26,355 nucleotides of DNA, from contig JANQLI010000079.1 in NCBI GenBank assembly GCA_028280675.1, forward strand, positions 1 to 26,355. Reading direction: 5' to 3'. Below the pieces are notes generated by a model. The model saw only the letters and a list, made by a program, of their open reading frames with translations, was not told where the DNA came from and ran no database searches. Of the stretch, positions 6,750 through 15,906 are shown piece after piece. Position 1 is the stretch's first letter. The number at the start of each line of letters is the position of its first letter. The stretch comes from Alphaproteobacteria bacterium (GTDB taxonomy: Bacteria > Pseudomonadota > Alphaproteobacteria > SMXP01). The position numbers were made by a program, and so were the translations under genes.

Positions 6750-9568
6750 CACTGACCCAGCCTTTCAAGTAACGCTGGAACATGAACTTGATCCGCTTTG
6801 TAATTCCCTGTCAGGGTGTACATCACTACATTGACGCCGAAACGTAAGGCCATTTCCCGTTGCCGTTGACCGCCTGGGACAACGGCGGCCATGGGGCGTC
6901 CCTGCCCATCTTCTGCCCAAGCGGCGGCGTAATCATTGCTCCCGATAATGATGGCGGACACGCCGTCATTGCTGGAGCGTGCGGTTGGTTCATCAACTGT
7001 GTCGCGTGCTTCGACCCAAACGCGCCCACCGGACCAGCGTCCTGGGAAGTCCTGTAAAAGGTAAAAGGCTTTCGTCAGCACATGTTCTGCGGGTACAGGT
7101 TCAAGGGGGGGAATATCGAGTGACGACAGCAACCGTTTCAACGTGGCGTTCCCGCTTAAATTCGACACTCCGGGGATAGCGGTTTGATGATCCCGTGTGT
7201 CGAAGAGGATCGTGCCGCCGTTTTTCATATAGGTATCGATCTTCGCAAGAGCTGTTGGGGATAACCCCGCCTGATCTTTCGTGACAGGCCAATATATCAG
7301 TGGGAAGAACGCAAGTTCGTCACGTTCGATGTCAATCCCAAGGGGATCTGCGGGTTCCATCGCCGTCCGTTCAAACAGTGCCCGGCTTAGCCCCCACAAG
7401 CCCGCCTCACTCATCTCATCAACCTCGCGATTGCCTGTCATCACATAGGCAAGCGGAGTTTCAAGCGTTGCCTGCAATGCAAAGGCATCAACATCGTCTT
7501 GCGCAATTGCAGACGTGCCCCATAGGCCTGTCATCAATGCCATAACCGTGACAATGGAAGCAGCCCGTTTAACCTGCGCGCGTTTTAAAGGGATTAAACG
7601 AAGACGGCCTGACAGATAAAGCGCAATAAGGCTGTCCGCTAGTATGAGGATGAAACTCAGGACGAGGAAGCGCGCTTTGAGAGATTGCGTTTCAACGTCT
7701 GTGAATGGCGCAGAGGTAAAACGGCTCGGAATGTTTTTAATCGTTTGAAAGTCAATGTCCGGACCGACAGCATTTAAGGCATAAGTTGTTTGTTCGGACC
7801 CATAAATTCCCGGCGGAAACTCAGGTCCAGACATTAAAGTTGAAAGCTGGTCTGTTGGAATCGGTTTGACTGTTGGTCCAGGTTCGCGCAGCGCGCCAAA
7901 GCCATCCAGCTCCCGCAAGGGGCGCAGTCTCGTCGCGACAGATGATTGAGCCGCTTCTTCCGGTGTTGCCGCCCCTTGAAGACGTTGTCCCGAAGCCAAA
8001 TTCGTGACTCGGCGCAGCATATCCACATAAAGGCCCGTAAGTGGCAGGTTCGACCAATTCGGGCTTGCCGTGACGTGGAAGAGAACAAGCCAGCCTTTTT
8101 CTTTGGCTGCGGCCGTCACAAGCGGCGTGCCATCCACAAGGCGCGCCCAGGTGCGCTCCGGTAAATCAATGCTCGGTTGTGCTAACACTTGACGTGTGAT
8201 GGTGAGGTCATCCGGGACAGTCAGGCCGAAGAAAGGGCTGCCCTCAGGAAAGGGCCCTAATTGTTGCGGTTCCGCCCACGATAAAGCGCCACCAAGTGCG
8301 CGCCCTCCTTGGCGTAATTGGACAGGCGTGAGAGCGTCTGTTTGTGAGGCCATACGCGGCCCCGCAAATCTTAAGAGTAAGCCGCCATTTGAAACCCAAT
8401 CTTCGACAAGAGCGCCTTCTTCGCCGATGATCTGGCCGCGGTCGGCGATGATCAGAACTGAAATCCCTTGTTTTATGAGATCGGAAATCGCCCCTTTGCG
8501 AATCTCCGTATAAGGATCGAGTGCGCGTTCAAGATAATAGAGCTCTGAGAGAAGGGGTTGCGATGCCTCAACATTGCCGCCAGTTGCTAAACCCACGAGA
8601 CGCCGCCGCCAGCGTTCGTCAAGCAGTGTCACCCCGCCGGTTGAATTTTGCCCGATCACTTCAATGCGCTGCGCTTGGTTGCGCAACTCAAGCGGAAGAT
8701 CAATATTGACTTCGGCATCTTGTGCATTGGGCTCAAAAAGGAAGTTCGTGGCGGCAAGAATGCGGTTTTTATCGCCAAGGACATGTATTTGCCCCTCTTG
8801 TGCTTGCCGATTGGGTGACCGGTGCACAAAGATATTAAATCCTTCCGTTGTCGCTTGCGGTGGAATCAACGCCCAAGCTCTGTCATTAGGAGGGTCATAA
8901 AGGACGTTGACATCCCCTAAATTATCAAGAGCCTCCATAAAAACATCAACATGACCGTGATCAAGGGCGTCAGACATCCAGGTAACATCGGCACGGAGAT
9001 TTTCTTGCTCTAGGATGGCGCGTGCGGCTGCGAGTTTGTCTATCGCCGCTTTGCGGTTCGGGAGCCATGCTTTCGGTTGCAGTGCTTTCGTGATACCGCG
9101 CGCGTCTTGCGCGGTGAGCAAGCTTATTTGCGTTTGAATGTCTTCCATCGTGAAAGAGGATGCTGTCGTGATGACCATGAGCGGGCGCTCGTCTCTCTCT
9201 GCTTGGTCAATGGATGCTTGCATCACAGCCTGACGTTTGGTCCATGTCGGAGCCGCGCTCCAGCTATCGTCAACAACAAGAACGGTCACATCGCTGTCTT
9301 GATCGGAAGCAGTGGGATTGAGAACCGGATCGGCGAGCGCCAATATAATCAGTGTCGCAATGACGAGGCGTAACAGCAACAGCCACCATGGGGTATGGGT
9401 GGATGTCTGGTCCTCTTGTGTGATGTTGAGTAAGAATGTCAGCGCAGGAAATTTTATCCGCTGCGGTAAGGGCGGTGTGACACGCAGCAACCACCAGATT
9501 GCTGGAAGGGCGATGAGTGTCCCCAGCACCCAGGGCGTCATAAAACTTAAAGCTCCAAGACTGAGCAT
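6749..9568 (-). CDS. BatA-like membrane protein with C-terminal DUF4159 domain
   Basis: A 939-residue membrane protein of unknown function. The N-terminus matches the BatA/aerotolerance type: two helices around residues 10-28 and 60-80 flank a short cytoplasmic segment containing PALTFLL. A VWA-like stretch (VTVLVVDDSWSAAPTW) follows, in which the metal-site DxSxS pattern is only partly kept. The middle has a GATase-like segment (GISVLIIADRGQIIGEEGAL, WVSNGGLLLRFAG). A third hydrophobic pair lies near 640-700. The last 220 residues, with FFPLIYWPV and YMKNGGTILFDTRD, fit DUF4159. The gene follows DUF58 by eight bases. Proteins of this layout usually travel with MoxR ATPases, which suggests a complex assembled or remodelled by the ATPase. 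Confidence 0.88.
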   Translation of the reverse strand: MLSLGALSFMTPWVLGTLIALPAIWWLLRVTPPLPQRIKFPALTFLLNITQEDQTSTHTPWWLLLLRLVIATLIILALADPVLNPTASDQDSDVTVLVVDDSWSAAPTWTKRQAVMQASIDQAERDERPLMVITTASSFTMEDIQTQISLLTAQDARGITKALQPKAWLPNRKAAIDKLAAARAILEQENLRADVTWMSDALDHGHVDVFMEALDNLGDVNVLYDPPNDRAWALIPPQATTEGFNIFVHRSPNRQAQEGQIHVLGDKNRILAATNFLFEPNAQDAEVNIDLPLELRNQAQRIEVIGQNSTGGVTLLDERWRRRLVGLATGGNVEASQPLLSELYYLERALDPYTEIRKGAISDLIKQGISVLIIADRGQIIGEEGALVEDWVSNGGLLLRFAGPRMASQTDALTPVQLRQGGRALGGALSWAEPQQLGPFPEGSPFFGLTVPDDLTITRQVLAQPSIDLPERTWARLVDGTPLVTAAAKEKGWLVLFHVTASPNWSNLPLTGLYVDMLRRVTNLASGQRLQGAATPEEAAQSSVATRLRPLRELDGFGALREPGPTVKPIPTDQLSTLMSGPEFPPGIYGSEQTTYALNAVGPDIDFQTIKNIPSRFTSAPFTDVETQSLKARFLVLSFILILADSLIALYLSGRLRLIPLKRAQVKRAASIVTVMALMTGLWGTSAIAQDDVDAFALQATLETPLAYVMTGNREVDEMSEAGLWGLSRALFERTAMEPADPLGIDIERDELAFFPLIYWPVTKDQAGLSPTALAKIDTYMKNGGTILFDTRDHQTAIPGVSNLSGNATLKRLLSSLDIPPLEPVPAEHVLTKAFYLLQDFPGRWSGGRVWVEARDTVDEPTARSSNDGVSAIIIGSNDYAAAWAEDGQGRPMAAVVPGGQRQREMALRFGVNVVMYTLTGNYKADQVHVPALLERLGQ

Positions 9569-9576
9569 ATCGCGTC

Positions 9577-10503
9577 TTAACTCACATATTCAGTATGGCT
9601 GACATCGGCCATTGTTTCTCCAGCGAGCGCCATATAAAGCGCCAGCAAAGCTGTTTGCGGTGCATGGTCCGTGCGGTGACATGTAAAAGTCCATCCCAAG
9701 CGTTGTGTGACCGTATGCAATGCATTGCGATGTTCGCTTAAATTTTTTTGATACTCTGCGCGTATCCCTTCGGCTTTGCCAAAGGTGAGATCCTGCTCCC
9801 CTTCCATGCTTTCGAAACGCGTCCGGCCTGAGAAAGGGAGTTCCTCTTCGGCGGGATCGAGCACTTGTAGTAAATGTCCTTTGACTCCTTGTGCTGCATA
9901 TCCGTAAACCAGTTCTTCAATCTCTGTTATGGGGGTGAGGAAATCACTCATCCAAACCATTTGTGCGAAACGTGGTAAGGGAAGAGACGGTGGGATGCTT
10001 TCTGTCGCGTTGTTCTCTTCAGTAAGGCGTAATGCAATGCGTCTCAGAGCCGGGCGACCGGCGCGCGGCGGCTCGGTGCCGCCTAAACGGGCAATGCGTT
10101 CACCGCCGCCAACGAGCAGAGAGCCTATTGCCAGGATAAGAACGGATGCGCGATGTTTTTTTGTGCAAGGCGCAAGATCCGATTGATAATCCATCGATGG
10201 CGACCCATCGCGCCAAAGCCAGACACTTTCAGCGGCTTCCCATTCGTTTTCCCGAACATAGAGATGATCGGTTTTGGCCGATTGCCGCCAGTCAATGGCT
10301 GTGAGGGGGTCTTGTGGTCGATGGTGACGATATTCCCAAAAAGTTTCACCAATCCCAATTTTGCGACGGCCATGTACCCCTTGTGCAACGGTGTTTGCGA
10401 CTCGCTCTGCTTCGACCATTAATGGCGGCAAAGCCGATGCTAAAACATCGGCTTCATCGCGTAAGGCCAGGGAGGCTTTGTTGGTGTCGCGTATCGTTGC
10501 CAT
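9577..10503 (-). CDS. DUF58 domain-containing protein
   Basis: A 308-residue soluble protein of the DUF58 family, which nearly always accompanies MoxR ATPases; its biochemical role is not settled. The DUF58 signature is visible near residues 45-100: GRRKIGIGETFWEYR, then YRHHRPQDPLTAIDWRQSAK, then VRENEWEAAESVWLW and DGSPSMDY. The last segment resembles a VWA metal-site DxSxS with substitutions. No membrane helix is evident, unlike longer family members. It lies five bases after the moxR-type gene and eight bases before the DUF4159 gene, so the operon is tightly packed. Confidence 0.92.
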   Translation of the reverse strand: MATIRDTNKASLALRDEADVLASALPPLMVEAERVANTVAQGVHGRRKIGIGETFWEYRHHRPQDPLTAIDWRQSAKTDHLYVRENEWEAAESVWLWRDGSPSMDYQSDLAPCTKKHRASVLILAIGSLLVGGGERIARLGGTEPPRAGRPALRRIALRLTEENNATESIPPSLPLPRFAQMVWMSDFLTPITEIEELVYGYAAQGVKGHLLQVLDPAEEELPFSGRTRFESMEGEQDLTFGKAEGIRAEYQKNLSEHRNALHTVTQRLGWTFTCHRTDHAPQTALLALYMALAGETMADVSHTEYVS

Positions 10504-10508
10504 CGCAT

Positions 10509-11528
10509 TTAGCCGAGCTCTGCCACCAATCGATCAATGACACCATGCAGGCTTGCGCCTTCTGCCCGTGCGGCGAAGCTGAGCGCCATGCGGTGACGGA
10601 GAACGGGATGGGCCAGCGCAACAATATCATCCAAAGATGGCGAGAGACGCCCTTGCAGAAGGGTGCGGGCGCGCACAGCTAACATCAGGGCTTGGCTGGC
10701 GCGTGGTCCTGGTCCCCAGGCGACATGTTTTGTGACATGCTCATCCGTGCTTTCTTCAGGACGGGCGTTGCGTACCAAATGAAGAATAGCGTCAACAACT
10801 TTATCGCCCACCGGAATGCGGCGGACAAGCCGCTGCGCATGCATGAGCTCATCGGGAGTGAGCACATTAGACACGGCCGCTTCCTCGGCGCCGGTGGTGC
10901 TGAGGAGCATGCGGCGTTCCGCTTCAAGGTCGGGATATCCGACATCAATTTGCATCAAAAAGCGATCCAATTGCGCTTCCGGTAGAGGGTAGGTGCCTTC
11001 TTGTTCGAGTGGGTTTTGCGTCGCCAGAACGTGAAACGGCGCGGGCAGCTCATGACGTTCGCCCGCAACCGTTACATGTTTTTCCTGCATGGCTTGCAAG
11101 AGAGCGGATTGTGTGCGCGGGCTGGCGCGGTTAATCTCATCAGCCATCAAGAGCTGACAAAAGACAGGCCCTTGGATGAAGCGGAAACTGCGTTTGCCGC
11201 TTTGCGATTCTTCAAGCACTTCAGCGCCGACAATATCGGTGGGCATCAGGTCTGGTGTGAATTGGACCCTCTTTGAATTCATCCCTAAAACTGTCGAAAG
11301 GGTTTCAACCAACTTGGTTTTGGCCAAGCCAGGAACGCCAATCAAGAGCCCATGCCCGCCAGCGAGGAGTGTGATCAGGGTTTGATCGACGACTTCTTGT
11401 TGTCCGAAAATGGCTGTGCCAGTGGCCTCGCGCACAGCGGCTAACTTTTCGCCTGCTGCCTCAAGATCTTGCACGATGGCCGTGCTATCGGTGTCTGTAA
11501 TTGTTTGCATGTCTGAACTATAGCCCAT
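10509..11528 (-). CDS. MoxR-family AAA+ ATPase
   Basis: A MoxR-type AAA+ ATPase, thought to act as a chaperone that matures or activates VWA-domain partner proteins. Walker A is GVPGLAKT (residues 64-71), the Walker B region is LLMADEINRA, sensor 1 is in ATQNPLEQEGTYPLPEAQLD, and the C-terminal lid carries GPGPRASQALMLAVRA. The 339-residue length is normal. It is the first gene of the four-gene minus-strand operon, followed by DUF58 five bases downstream. Two in-frame ATGs (11528 and 11510) are possible and neither has a strong ribosome site; I took the first. Confidence 0.95.
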   Translation of the reverse strand: MGYSSDMQTITDTDSTAIVQDLEAAGEKLAAVREATGTAIFGQQEVVDQTLITLLAGGHGLLIGVPGLAKTKLVETLSTVLGMNSKRVQFTPDLMPTDIVGAEVLEESQSGKRSFRFIQGPVFCQLLMADEINRASPRTQSALLQAMQEKHVTVAGERHELPAPFHVLATQNPLEQEGTYPLPEAQLDRFLMQIDVGYPDLEAERRMLLSTTGAEEAAVSNVLTPDELMHAQRLVRRIPVGDKVVDAILHLVRNARPEESTDEHVTKHVAWGPGPRASQALMLAVRARTLLQGRLSPSLDDIVALAHPVLRHRMALSFAARAEGASLHGVIDRLVAELG

Positions 11529-11629
11529 AAGAGAGGTCTTTCGTTAGGGAAGAGATTAGTTTTTAATTGTGTTCACAACGTGTTGAGACCGAATCACTGC
11601 TTATCATACGCCAGAAAGGCCCAAATTAG

Positions 11630-12250
11630 ATGACGACCCCATCATCACCGGATCAGATGCTGAAAGGCCTTGCCGAGGTGCAAAAGCTCGGTGGGGGGCC
11701 TGCTCGTGATGGTAAAAGATCGCTTCCGCCAGTGCATTTGTGGAATCCACCCTTTTGCGGTGACCTACCTATGGTCATCAAGCGTGACGGGACATGGCAT
11801 TATATGAACTCGCCTATTGGGCGAAAGCCGCTTGTGCGTCTTTTTTCGACCATCTTACGGCACGATGAAGATGGTAAATTTTATCTGGTCACACCGGTTG
11901 AGAAATGCGCCATTGAGGTGGAAGACGCGCCTTTTCTGGCTGTGGAGGTGCAAGTGCAAGGTGGCGGCAAAGATCAATTGCTTACCTTCCGCACCAATGT
12001 CGATGACGAGGTGACAGCGGGCCCGGATGCCCCTATGCGTTTTGTGATTAACCCCGTAACCAAAGAGCCGTCACCGTATGTGTTTGTGCGTGATCGATTG
12101 GAAGCACTTATTAACCGTGCGGTCTTTTACGAGCTGGTCAATTTGGGTGTCGAAGAAGAGTATGAGGGAGACACCCATTTCGGCGTTTGGAGCGGCGGCG
12201 TGTTTTTCCCAATCTGTTTGGCGTCCGAGCTGCATGAAGGTCTTGCATGA
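11630..12250 (+). CDS. DUF1285 domain-containing protein
   Basis: A conserved 206-residue protein of the DUF1285 family; function unknown. Typical segments are PPVHLWNPPFCGDLPMVIK near residue 34, WHYMNSPIGRKPLVRLFSTI, and FYLVTPVEKCAIEVEDAPF. The C-terminal part contains RDRLEALINRAVFYELV. No signal peptide or helix is seen. It heads a plus-strand run, and its stop overlaps the next start as ATGA, so translation is probably coupled to the Nudix gene. It is divergent from the MoxR operon across about 100 bases that must hold both promoters. Confidence 0.92.
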   Translation: MTTPSSPDQMLKGLAEVQKLGGGPARDGKRSLPPVHLWNPPFCGDLPMVIKRDGTWHYMNSPIGRKPLVRLFSTILRHDEDGKFYLVTPVEKCAIEVEDAPFLAVEVQVQGGGKDQLLTFRTNVDDEVTAGPDAPMRFVINPVTKEPSPYVFVRDRLEALINRAVFYELVNLGVEEEYEGDTHFGVWSGGVFFPICLASELHEGLA

Positions 12251-12864
12251 GCGACATTCACAATCGTCTGCAAAAATACCTGCATACAGACCCCATGTGG
12301 CAGCGGCGTGGGCGCAGTGACTATGATTTAAATCCTGATATGAAACCTGCGCCTGGTGAGATAGGTCCGCTGAAGGAATCTGCTGTTCTTGTGCCCCTTG
12401 TGGAACGTGACGATGAATTGCATATGTTGTTGACCTTGCGCGCTGAAGGCATGGCCAATCATGCCGGCCAAGTGAGCTTTCCGGGCGGGCGAGTGGATCA
12501 GGCCGATCACGATCCTGTCCACACAGCCTTGCGGGAAACCTATGAAGAAATTGGCATTGCAGAGGATCTCATTCGCATTGCAGGCTTCCTTGATCCCTAT
12601 GAAACACGTACTGGCTATACGATTATGCCTGTGGTCGGTTTGGTGACGCCATCTTTTGACCTCACCCTGAATCGGGCAGAGGTGGCAGATGTCTTCGAAG
12701 TGCCGTTAAGTTTTCTTATGGATCCCGCCAACCATCACACCCATGGGCGGGAATGGCGCGGGGCGATGCGCTATTTTTACGCCATGCCGTATCAAGATTG
12801 TTATATATGGGGGGCAACGGCTGGTATGATCAAAGAATTATATGATAGGCTTTATGAATCATGA
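12247..12864 (+). CDS. Nudix hydrolase, CoA pyrophosphatase type (NudL/UPF0035-like)
   Basis: A 205-residue Nudix hydrolase likely to cleave coenzyme A or acyl-CoA pyrophosphate bonds. The Nudix box appears in VSFPGGRVDQADHDP followed by ALRETYEEIGI. Just before it is the signature that separates the CoA-cleaving subgroup (LLTLRAEGMANHAGQVSFPGG, seen here as LLTLRAE then HAGQVSFPGG). The first Glu of the general Nudix consensus is absent, which as I recall is also so in NudL proteins. The start overlaps the DUF1285 stop by four bases, and its own stop overlaps the next gene in the same way. Confidence 0.9.
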   Translation: MSDIHNRLQKYLHTDPMWQRRGRSDYDLNPDMKPAPGEIGPLKESAVLVPLVERDDELHMLLTLRAEGMANHAGQVSFPGGRVDQADHDPVHTALRETYEEIGIAEDLIRIAGFLDPYETRTGYTIMPVVGLVTPSFDLTLNRAEVADVFEVPLSFLMDPANHHTHGREWRGAMRYFYAMPYQDCYIWGATAGMIKELYDRLYES

Positions 12865-13151
12865 CGCGTCTTTTGTTACAAGCATTGCTGTTGGTGCTGC
12901 CTTTGATTCTCTATTGGGGGTATGTGCGATTTGTTGCCGAAAAAAAAGAAGAAAGCCAAGGGACCTGGAATGAGGCGCCCCTCACACTGCTCATTGCGAG
13001 CGGGATTGTGTTGGTTCTTTTGAGCTTTGTGTATTTTGCTTTGACAACGGGCGTAGAACCAGGAAGCCGTTATCAACCAGCACAAATGAAAGACGGTGAA
13101 CTGATTCCAGGGAAGATGATTCCGCCAGAAGATGCGGCACAAGACGAATAG
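12861..13151 (+). CDS. Small membrane protein, DUF6111 family
   Basis: A 96-residue protein with two predicted helices (about residues 3-24 and 42-64) and a polar C-terminal tail. The tail pattern GSRYQPAQMKDGELIPGKM resembles the alphaproteobacterial DUF6111 family, whose members I recall next to the CCA-adding enzyme gene, as here. Function is unknown. The start overlaps the Nudix stop by four bases (ATGA) and its stop abuts the next ATG, so the four genes look translationally chained. Confidence 0.8.
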   Translation: MTRLLLQALLLVLPLILYWGYVRFVAEKKEESQGTWNEAPLTLLIASGIVLVLLSFVYFALTTGVEPGSRYQPAQMKDGELIPGKMIPPEDAAQDE

Positions 13152-14381
13152 ATGGATCATCCTACGCACATCCAAGGGCAGGACTGGCTTGAGGCCTCTT
13201 ATGTGCGCAAGGTTGTTGACGCGCTTAACATTGAAGAGGGCGCTGTGCGTTTTGTTGGCGGCTGTGTGCGCAATGCTTTGCTGGATGTTGCCGTGTCTGA
13301 CATCGACATGGCGACGGTGCATGAGCCGCGCAAAGTTATCGCGTTGTTAGAAGCGGCTGATCTGAAAGCTGTGCCGACCGGCGTTGATCATGGAACCATC
13401 ACGGCGGTTGCCGATGGTCATCCGGTCGAGGTGACAACCTTACGCAGCGATGTGGAAACCCATGGCCGTCATGCAACCGTGGCCTTCACCACCGATTGGG
13501 AAGAAGACGCAAACCGCCGCGACTTTACCATGAACGCCATTTATGCTGATCCCGATGGCACGCTTTATGATCCTGTTGGCGGTATTGTGGATGCTGTAGG
13601 TCAACGTGTGCGCTTCATTGGCAATCCGCATGACCGTATTCGGGAAGATTACCTCCGCATTCTCCGTTTCTTTCGCTTTAACGCGCAATATGGCGCGGGA
13701 CCGTGCGATGAGGTGGGTCTTGCGGCTTGCATTGATGAACGTGCGGGATTGGATCGGCTTTCCGGTGAACGTATTCAGGCGGAATTGTTTAAACTGCTTG
13801 TCGCTAAAGGCGCGATGCCCATTTTACGGCATATGGAGCGCGGCGATATTCTCTCCCACATCATTGGTGAGGTGAGCGCCTTTGATGTGCTAACCCGCCT
13901 CACCATGATCGAACATACAATGGCCCTTGTGCCAGACGCGGTGCGGCGATTAGCGGCGCTCATTGTCTTGAACGATAAAACAGTTGCCGCAATCAGTGAA
14001 CGCTTGCGCCTCTCAAATGCAATGACAAACCGATTGCGGTCCCTCGCGTCTCCTTATGAGCCGTTTCATCCGGACGCCGATGAGAGCATTTGGAAACGTC
14101 AGCTTTATCCTATGGACCCACAAGTGGGCATTGATCGGGTTGTGTTTACATGGGCCCATCATAAGGGCGATGCCGAAGCGTGGAAGCGTTTGCTCACACT
14201 TGCTGAGGTGTGGGAGCGTCCGAATTTTCCCATCACGGGTCAAGATGTGATGGAGGCTGGTGTGCCTTCTGGTCCCAAAGTGGGCGAGGTGTTACAGGCG
14301 TTAGAAGAGTATTGGATGGCCGAAGATTTTACACCCGATCGCGCGGCTTTGCTTGCACAGTTAAAATTGGTGTTGGGGTAA
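13152..14381 (+). CDS. cca: CCA tRNA nucleotidyltransferase
   Basis: A class II nucleotidyltransferase that adds or repairs the 3' CCA end of tRNA. The head domain shows FVGGCVRNALL at residues 34-44 and the metal-binding SDIDMA (DxD) about ten residues later. Further downstream are RRDFTMNAIYAD and EDYLRILRFFRFNAQYG. The body and tail regions give 409 residues; no HD phosphohydrolase domain is obvious. The ATG begins directly after the DUF6111 stop. The stop lies two bases from the end of the convergent cytochrome c gene, leaving no room for a separate terminator. Confidence 0.95.
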   Translation: MDHPTHIQGQDWLEASYVRKVVDALNIEEGAVRFVGGCVRNALLDVAVSDIDMATVHEPRKVIALLEAADLKAVPTGVDHGTITAVADGHPVEVTTLRSDVETHGRHATVAFTTDWEEDANRRDFTMNAIYADPDGTLYDPVGGIVDAVGQRVRFIGNPHDRIREDYLRILRFFRFNAQYGAGPCDEVGLAACIDERAGLDRLSGERIQAELFKLLVAKGAMPILRHMERGDILSHIIGEVSAFDVLTRLTMIEHTMALVPDAVRRLAALIVLNDKTVAAISERLRLSNAMTNRLRSLASPYEPFHPDADESIWKRQLYPMDPQVGIDRVVFTWAHHKGDAEAWKRLLTLAEVWERPNFPITGQDVMEAGVPSGPKVGEVLQALEEYWMAEDFTPDRAALLAQLKLVLG

Positions 14382-14383
14382 GA

Positions 14384-14845
14384 TTATTGCAGCTTCGGCT
14401 GCCGTGCGCGGATGTCGTCCGACCATGTGCTTTTGATATAACTGAGCACCGCCCAAATCTCATCATCACTGAGGATGTCCTCATATAGTGGCATGTCCGT
14501 CGGGTAATCGGGCTGGCCCGCCGCAGCGCCAACACCAAACTTTGTCATGGCGAAGAGTTGCTCATCCGGGTGATGCCACGTGTGACCTGTCTCATCATGG
14601 GGCGGGGCAGGCAGACGGCCATCGGCGTTGCGTGTGCGCCAATTGGGCTCACCTTCAAGGTTGTCACCATGACATGAGGCGCAATGCTCTGCATAAAGGG
14701 ACGCGCCGAGAGCAACTGACGCCGCATTCTCAGGGTTTGCCCCCACAACGTCCTTGTTACCGTTCATAAAATAAGATGCAAGCCCGAACACAATGATGGC
14801 GGCGCCGATCAAAACAGATAAACGAGTCGCTTGAGAATCCGGCAT
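14384..14845 (-). CDS. Membrane-anchored class I cytochrome c
   Basis: A 153-residue monoheme cytochrome. One N-terminal helix (about residues 9-27) is not followed by an obvious cleavage site, so it is probably an anchor with the heme domain in the periplasm. The heme site is CASCH at 55-59. A conserved-looking segment includes HTWHHPDEQLF, and the Met in YPTDMPLYEDIL is the likely axial ligand. The gene starts five bases after the korB-like stop and is almost surely cotranscribed with the 2-oxoacid oxidoreductase genes. A direct electron link is not obvious, because that enzyme is cytoplasmic. Similar cytochromes occur in other contexts, so the association may be only positional. Confidence 0.9.
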   Translation of the reverse strand: MPDSQATRLSVLIGAAIIVFGLASYFMNGNKDVVGANPENAASVALGASLYAEHCASCHGDNLEGEPNWRTRNADGRLPAPPHDETGHTWHHPDEQLFAMTKFGVGAAAGQPDYPTDMPLYEDILSDDEIWAVLSYIKSTWSDDIRARQPKLQ

Positions 14846-14850
14846 AAAGG

Positions 14851-15906
14851 TTATTTATAGCGCGCAAGCACGCTTTCAAGCGCATCGGAGCCTGGGCAAA
14901 GCTCTTGATAAGGAACGGCATTTAACGGTGTGCTGACGGTTTTATTGAGCGCGTGAAAGTCTTTTTGGCCTTCATCAATATAAAGAAGCCCCGTCAAAAA
15001 TTCCCCGTCTTGCTGTTTGGATTGAATATGATTGAGAATATTTGCCTTATTCGTGGGATCGTAATCGTCTTGCACTTTGCGGAGCAAAATTTGACTGCCA
15101 TCATGCAGCTCAATATTCGCGGTGCCGCTTTCATTGTAAGTGGCTTCGATGCTTTGGGCTGGCGGGACAAAATCCGTATGAATCGCAGGATGATAGAATT
15201 GGCGCGTATAAGCATAGCTCTTCGTGCTGTCTTCGTGATCGTTAAAGGTCACGCAAGGTGAGAGCACATCGACCAACGCAAAGCCTTTATGCGAGAGCGC
15301 CGCTTTGATCAGCGGGACAAGCTGGTCTTTGTCGCCGGAAAAACTGCGCGCGACAAAGGTCGCGCCGAGCGTGATCGCCGTGGATACTGGATCGATTGGC
15401 GGCTGCTCGTTCATCTCGCCTTTTTTGGCTTTGGTGCCGACATCGGCTGAGGCTGAGAATTGCCCCTTTGTCAGGCCATAGACGCCATTATTCTCAATAA
15501 TATAAGTCATGTTGAGATTGCGGCGGATCGCATGCGCGAATTGTCCCATGCCGATAGAAAGAGAATCACCGTCGCCAGAAACACCTATATAATGGAGGTC
15601 TTGGTTTGCGGCATTTGCCCCTGTGGCGACCGATGGCATGCGGCCATGGACGGAGTTAAAGCCATGGCTGTTGCCCATAAAGTACGCAGTAGTTTTCGAT
15701 GAACAGCCAATGCCACTCATTTTAGCAAAGCGATGCGGTGGAATGCTCAGCTCGAAAGCGGCTTGCGTAATGGCTGCTGTGCAAGCGTCATGGCCGCAGC
15801 CCGCGCAGAGTGTGGACATGCCACCTTCATAATCACGGCGGGTGAGGCCGAGGTCATTGCGCGGCAGCTTGGGATGGGCGACTTTTGGCTTAGCGATATA
15901 ACTCAT
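14851..15906 (-). CDS. korB: 2-oxoacid:ferredoxin oxidoreductase, beta subunit (KorB-like)
   Basis: The TPP-binding subunit of a CoA-acylating 2-oxoacid:ferredoxin oxidoreductase, probably for 2-oxoglutarate. The four cluster cysteines are visible: Cys34 and Cys37 in CAGCG, Cys68 in GIGCSS, and one in LSPCVTFND further on. The TPP motif runs from GDGDSLSIGMG to IIENN, followed by VYGLTKGQFSASADVG, which resembles KorB of aerobic bacteria. Length is 351 residues, with a C-terminal extension. The start overlaps the alpha-subunit stop by four bases. Substrate preference cannot be fixed by sequence alone; 2-oxoglutarate is the best guess. Confidence 0.9.
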   Translation of the reverse strand: MSYIAKPKVAHPKLPRNDLGLTRRDYEGGMSTLCAGCGHDACTAAITQAAFELSIPPHRFAKMSGIGCSSKTTAYFMGNSHGFNSVHGRMPSVATGANAANQDLHYIGVSGDGDSLSIGMGQFAHAIRRNLNMTYIIENNGVYGLTKGQFSASADVGTKAKKGEMNEQPPIDPVSTAITLGATFVARSFSGDKDQLVPLIKAALSHKGFALVDVLSPCVTFNDHEDSTKSYAYTRQFYHPAIHTDFVPPAQSIEATYNESGTANIELHDGSQILLRKVQDDYDPTNKANILNHIQSKQQDGEFLTGLLYIDEGQKDFHALNKTVSTPLNAVPYQELCPGSDALESVLARYK

